A DNA stretch of 64,000 bases from Desulfofundulus luciae (GTDB lineage Bacteria > Bacillota > Desulfotomaculia > Desulfotomaculales > Desulfovirgulaceae): the NCBI RefSeq assembly GCF_030813795.1, contig NZ_JAUSUX010000009.1, positions 1 through 64,000 on the forward strand, given 5' to 3'. The notes under the pieces are model-generated. The model made no database searches and had not been told where the DNA came from. It worked only from the letters and a program-made list of their open reading frames with translations. Below are positions 62,516 to 64,000 of the stretch, piece after piece. Position 1 is the first letter of the stretch. Every line of letters starts with the position of its first letter. A program made the position numbers and the translations under genes.

Positions 62516-63753
62516 GACCGGGCGAGTAAATACAGGCGGATCATGTTCAGGGCAGCGTTGGCAGCCCCCTGTCTCACCGCCTGGCGGTGGCCGGGAAAGT
62601 GAAACTCCCGGCAACTGGTACCATCGGGGGCAGCCAGGGCAATATAAGTCAGCCCCACCGGTTTGGCCGGGGTGCCCCCACCCGGCCCGGCAATACCTGT
62701 AATGGACAGCCCTAAATGTGCTCCGGCAAGGGATCTCACTCCTTCGGCCATGGCCACGGCAGTCTGCTGGCTTACGGCACCGTGGGCCTGAAGAGTCTCG
62801 AGCGGGACACCCAGGACTTTTTCCTTAACCCGGTTATCGTAAGCCACAATGCTGCCCAAAAAATATTCGGAACTGCCGGGTACGGAGGTTAAGCGGGCGG
62901 CAGTCAATCCACCGGTACAGGATTCCGCCAGGGCGCAGGTCAAGCCCTTTTGAGCCAGCAACCGTCCCACCACCTCCTCCAGGACGTCGTCATCCATCCC
63001 AAACAGGTAACCGGCCAGGCGTTCCCGCACCTTCTCCAGCAACCCGGTGATCATTTGCTCGGCGGCAGCACCGTCGGCAGCCCGGGCACTAATGCGCACA
63101 TGCACTTCGCCGGGCTGGGCCACGTAGGCTATTCCGGGGTTACCCTGCCCCCCCAGGTCGCCGATGAGCTCCTGAACCTCTGATTCGGAGATACCGGTCA
63201 CCTTGAGCAATCTGGTGCGGGTAACCATCCCCGGGTTGCCCAGGGAGGCCAGGTAGGGAACCACCGAGTTTTCAAACATGGCTTTTAGCTCCCGCGGCGG
63301 TCCGGGAAGGAGGATGACCACCTTGCCCTGGTGTTCCAGCAGGGCCCCCGGGGCGGTACCTACGGGATTGGGCAACACTCTTGCCCCTGCGGGGAAGTAG
63401 GCCTGCCTGGCCATACTTTCGAACACGGGCGTCCCCCGCCGGGCCATGAACTCCCGGAGCCACTGCAGCGTTGGCTCATCGAGTACCATGGGCAACCCCA
63501 GCACCCGGGCTACCGTATCCTTGGTCAGGTCATCGGTGGTGGGACCCAGACCGCCGGTAACAATGATGAGATCCGCCCTTTCCAGGGCGGCTTTTAGAAC
63601 CTGGGCCAGACGGTCCCAGTTATCGCCCACAGTGGTGTGCAGGATAACCTCAATCCCATGGGCCGCCATTTGCCGGCCCAGATACTGGGCATGGGTATTC
63701 AGCACCTCTCCTAAAAGCAGTTCGGTGCCGGTGAAAATTAGCTCGGCCTGCAT
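62512..63753 (-). CDS. cinA: CinA: competence/damage-inducible protein, NMN deamidase domain
   Basis: The protein has an N-terminal MoaB/CinA-type domain (FTGTELLLGEVLNTHAQYL; VTGGLGPTTDDLTKDTVA; LPGPPRELKAMF) and a C-terminal PncC nicotinamide-nucleotide amidase domain (CALAESCTGGLTAARLTSVPGSS, SIVAYDNRVKE, SITGIAGPGGGTPAKPVGL in parts). It recycles NMN and repairs pyridine cofactors. The open frame reaches 63798, but the ATG at 63753 (MQAELIFTGTE) is the family start. ftsH lies upstream on the same strand. Confidence 0.92.
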   Translation of the reverse strand: MQAELIFTGTELLLGEVLNTHAQYLGRQMAAHGIEVILHTTVGDNWDRLAQVLKAALERADLIIVTGGLGPTTDDLTKDTVARVLGLPMVLDEPTLQWLREFMARRGTPVFESMARQAYFPAGARVLPNPVGTAPGALLEHQGKVVILLPGPPRELKAMFENSVVPYLASLGNPGMVTRTRLLKVTGISESEVQELIGDLGGQGNPGIAYVAQPGEVHVRISARAADGAAAEQMITGLLEKVRERLAGYLFGMDDDVLEEVVGRLLAQKGLTCALAESCTGGLTAARLTSVPGSSEYFLGSIVAYDNRVKEKVLGVPLETLQAHGAVSQQTAVAMAEGVRSLAGAHLGLSITGIAGPGGGTPAKPVGLTYIALAAPDGTSCREFHFPGHRQAVRQGAANAALNMIRLYLLARS

Positions 63754-63853
63754 GTGCTCACTTCCTCGCCTTCCTCTTCCTGCTTGCCTCTCCTTCATTT
63801 ATCTTTTCGCCAGGACCACTCGAAACCCTCCCGCCCCCGGAAAAATGTAGTAC

Positions 63854-63878
63854 GGGGAGGTCAGAAGACGACCTCCCC
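63854..63878 (-). terminator. Hairpin after ftsH
   Basis: ggggaggtc (63854-63862) and gacctcccc (63870-63878) form a 9-bp stem. The T tract on the minus strand (five Ts) comes about 8 bases later, so termination may be partial. Confidence 0.55.
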
Positions 63879-63907
63879 TCCATCAATTTGCCCCTTTGTC
63901 TCCCCTG

Positions 63908-64000
63908 TTATGCAACCGGCGGGTTGATCAAACTACGGAACTCCTCGCCGGTAACCTTTTCCTGTTCCAAGAGCAACTGGGCCACCCGTTCCAGGACACT
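63908..64000 (-). CDS. ftsH: ftsH C-terminus (partial)
   Basis: The window edge cuts this gene. The 30 visible codons on the minus strand read SVLERVAQLLLEQEKVTGEE then FRSLINPPVA and a TAA stop. The pattern LLL.KE.VTGEEFR..I is the usual C-terminal tail of the AAA+ zinc protease FtsH, which degrades membrane and regulatory proteins. The family is inferred from only this tail and from its place upstream of cinA. Confidence 0.7.
   Translation of the reverse strand, partial: SVLERVAQLLLEQEKVTGEEFRSLINPPVA

Noticed and set aside
1-64000. CRISPR arrays, tRNA and rRNA genes
   Set aside because: No regularly spaced repeats, tRNA-like cloverleafs or rRNA stretches were noticed on reading; not an exhaustive computed search.

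Overview
The window looks like chromosome of a spore-forming, GC-rich, probably thermophilic Firmicute of the Peptococcaceae (Desulfotomaculum/Pelotomaculum-like). The signs are sporulation genes (spoVS, a GerMN lipoprotein, a PASTA penicillin-binding protein), GGAGG-type ribosome sites with frequent GTG/TTG starts, T-box and cobalamin leader control, and the order ymdB - rny - recA - cinA - ftsH. The species call is inference from gene content. I saw no tRNA, rRNA or CRISPR array.

Bases 1-18,800 are an accessory, defence-like island bordered on the left by what looks like the end of an IS21-type element. The genes read leftward: a ComEC-like metallo-beta-lactamase-fold protein, an SNF2-type helicase with a nuclease-like tail, an OLD-type ATPase/TOPRIM protein, a DUF1156 DNA methyltransferase, a DUF499 AAA+ ATPase and an unknown protein (90-869). 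The helicase/methylase/ATPase trio matches the backbone I recall as the Hma-type defence class. The AT-rich OLD-like gene sits between helicase and methylase, so this may be an unusual composite. The right flank of the island is decaying: a frameshifted membrane protein, a thermonuclease broken by a frameshift and two amber codons, a superfamily I helicase without its Walker A half, and an orphan coding tail. A WYL regulator sits among them.

Bases 18,800-26,500 hold housekeeping genes (YhaM-type exonuclease, ARPP-1-like protein, holin-like membrane protein, DUF151 nuclease) and an aroF-pheA operon. That operon is preceded by a T-box leader with one Stem I region but two antiterminator/terminator units, and its PheA has chorismate mutase at the C-terminus. 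Bases 26,700-35,000 carry a CoA-transferase divergent from an ADP-forming acyl-CoA synthetase, an alpha/beta hydrolase and hydantoinase/oxoprolinase A and B subunits. Bases 35,000-42,000 carry a zinc-ribbon gene with a strongly structured leader, lgt, an FtsK/SpoIIIE translocase, a GerMN lipoprotein and several very small membrane proteins.

Bases 42,000-52,600 hold thiM and a leftward late-cobalamin operon (cobU-cobQ-cbiB-cbiA-cobS-cobD-cobC) under a B12 riboswitch, with a PASTA penicillin-binding protein translationally coupled to its end. Bases 52,600-64,000 hold a DUF3842 protein, an aminotransferase, a PHP phosphoesterase, a dipeptidase, a frameshifted spoVS, ymdB, rny, recA, azlCD, cinA and the 3' end of ftsH. 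Several ORFs carry artificial N-terminal extensions over riboswitch or terminator sequence; starts were corrected from ribosome-binding sites. Three single-base frameshifts occur and should be checked against raw reads before biology is built on them.
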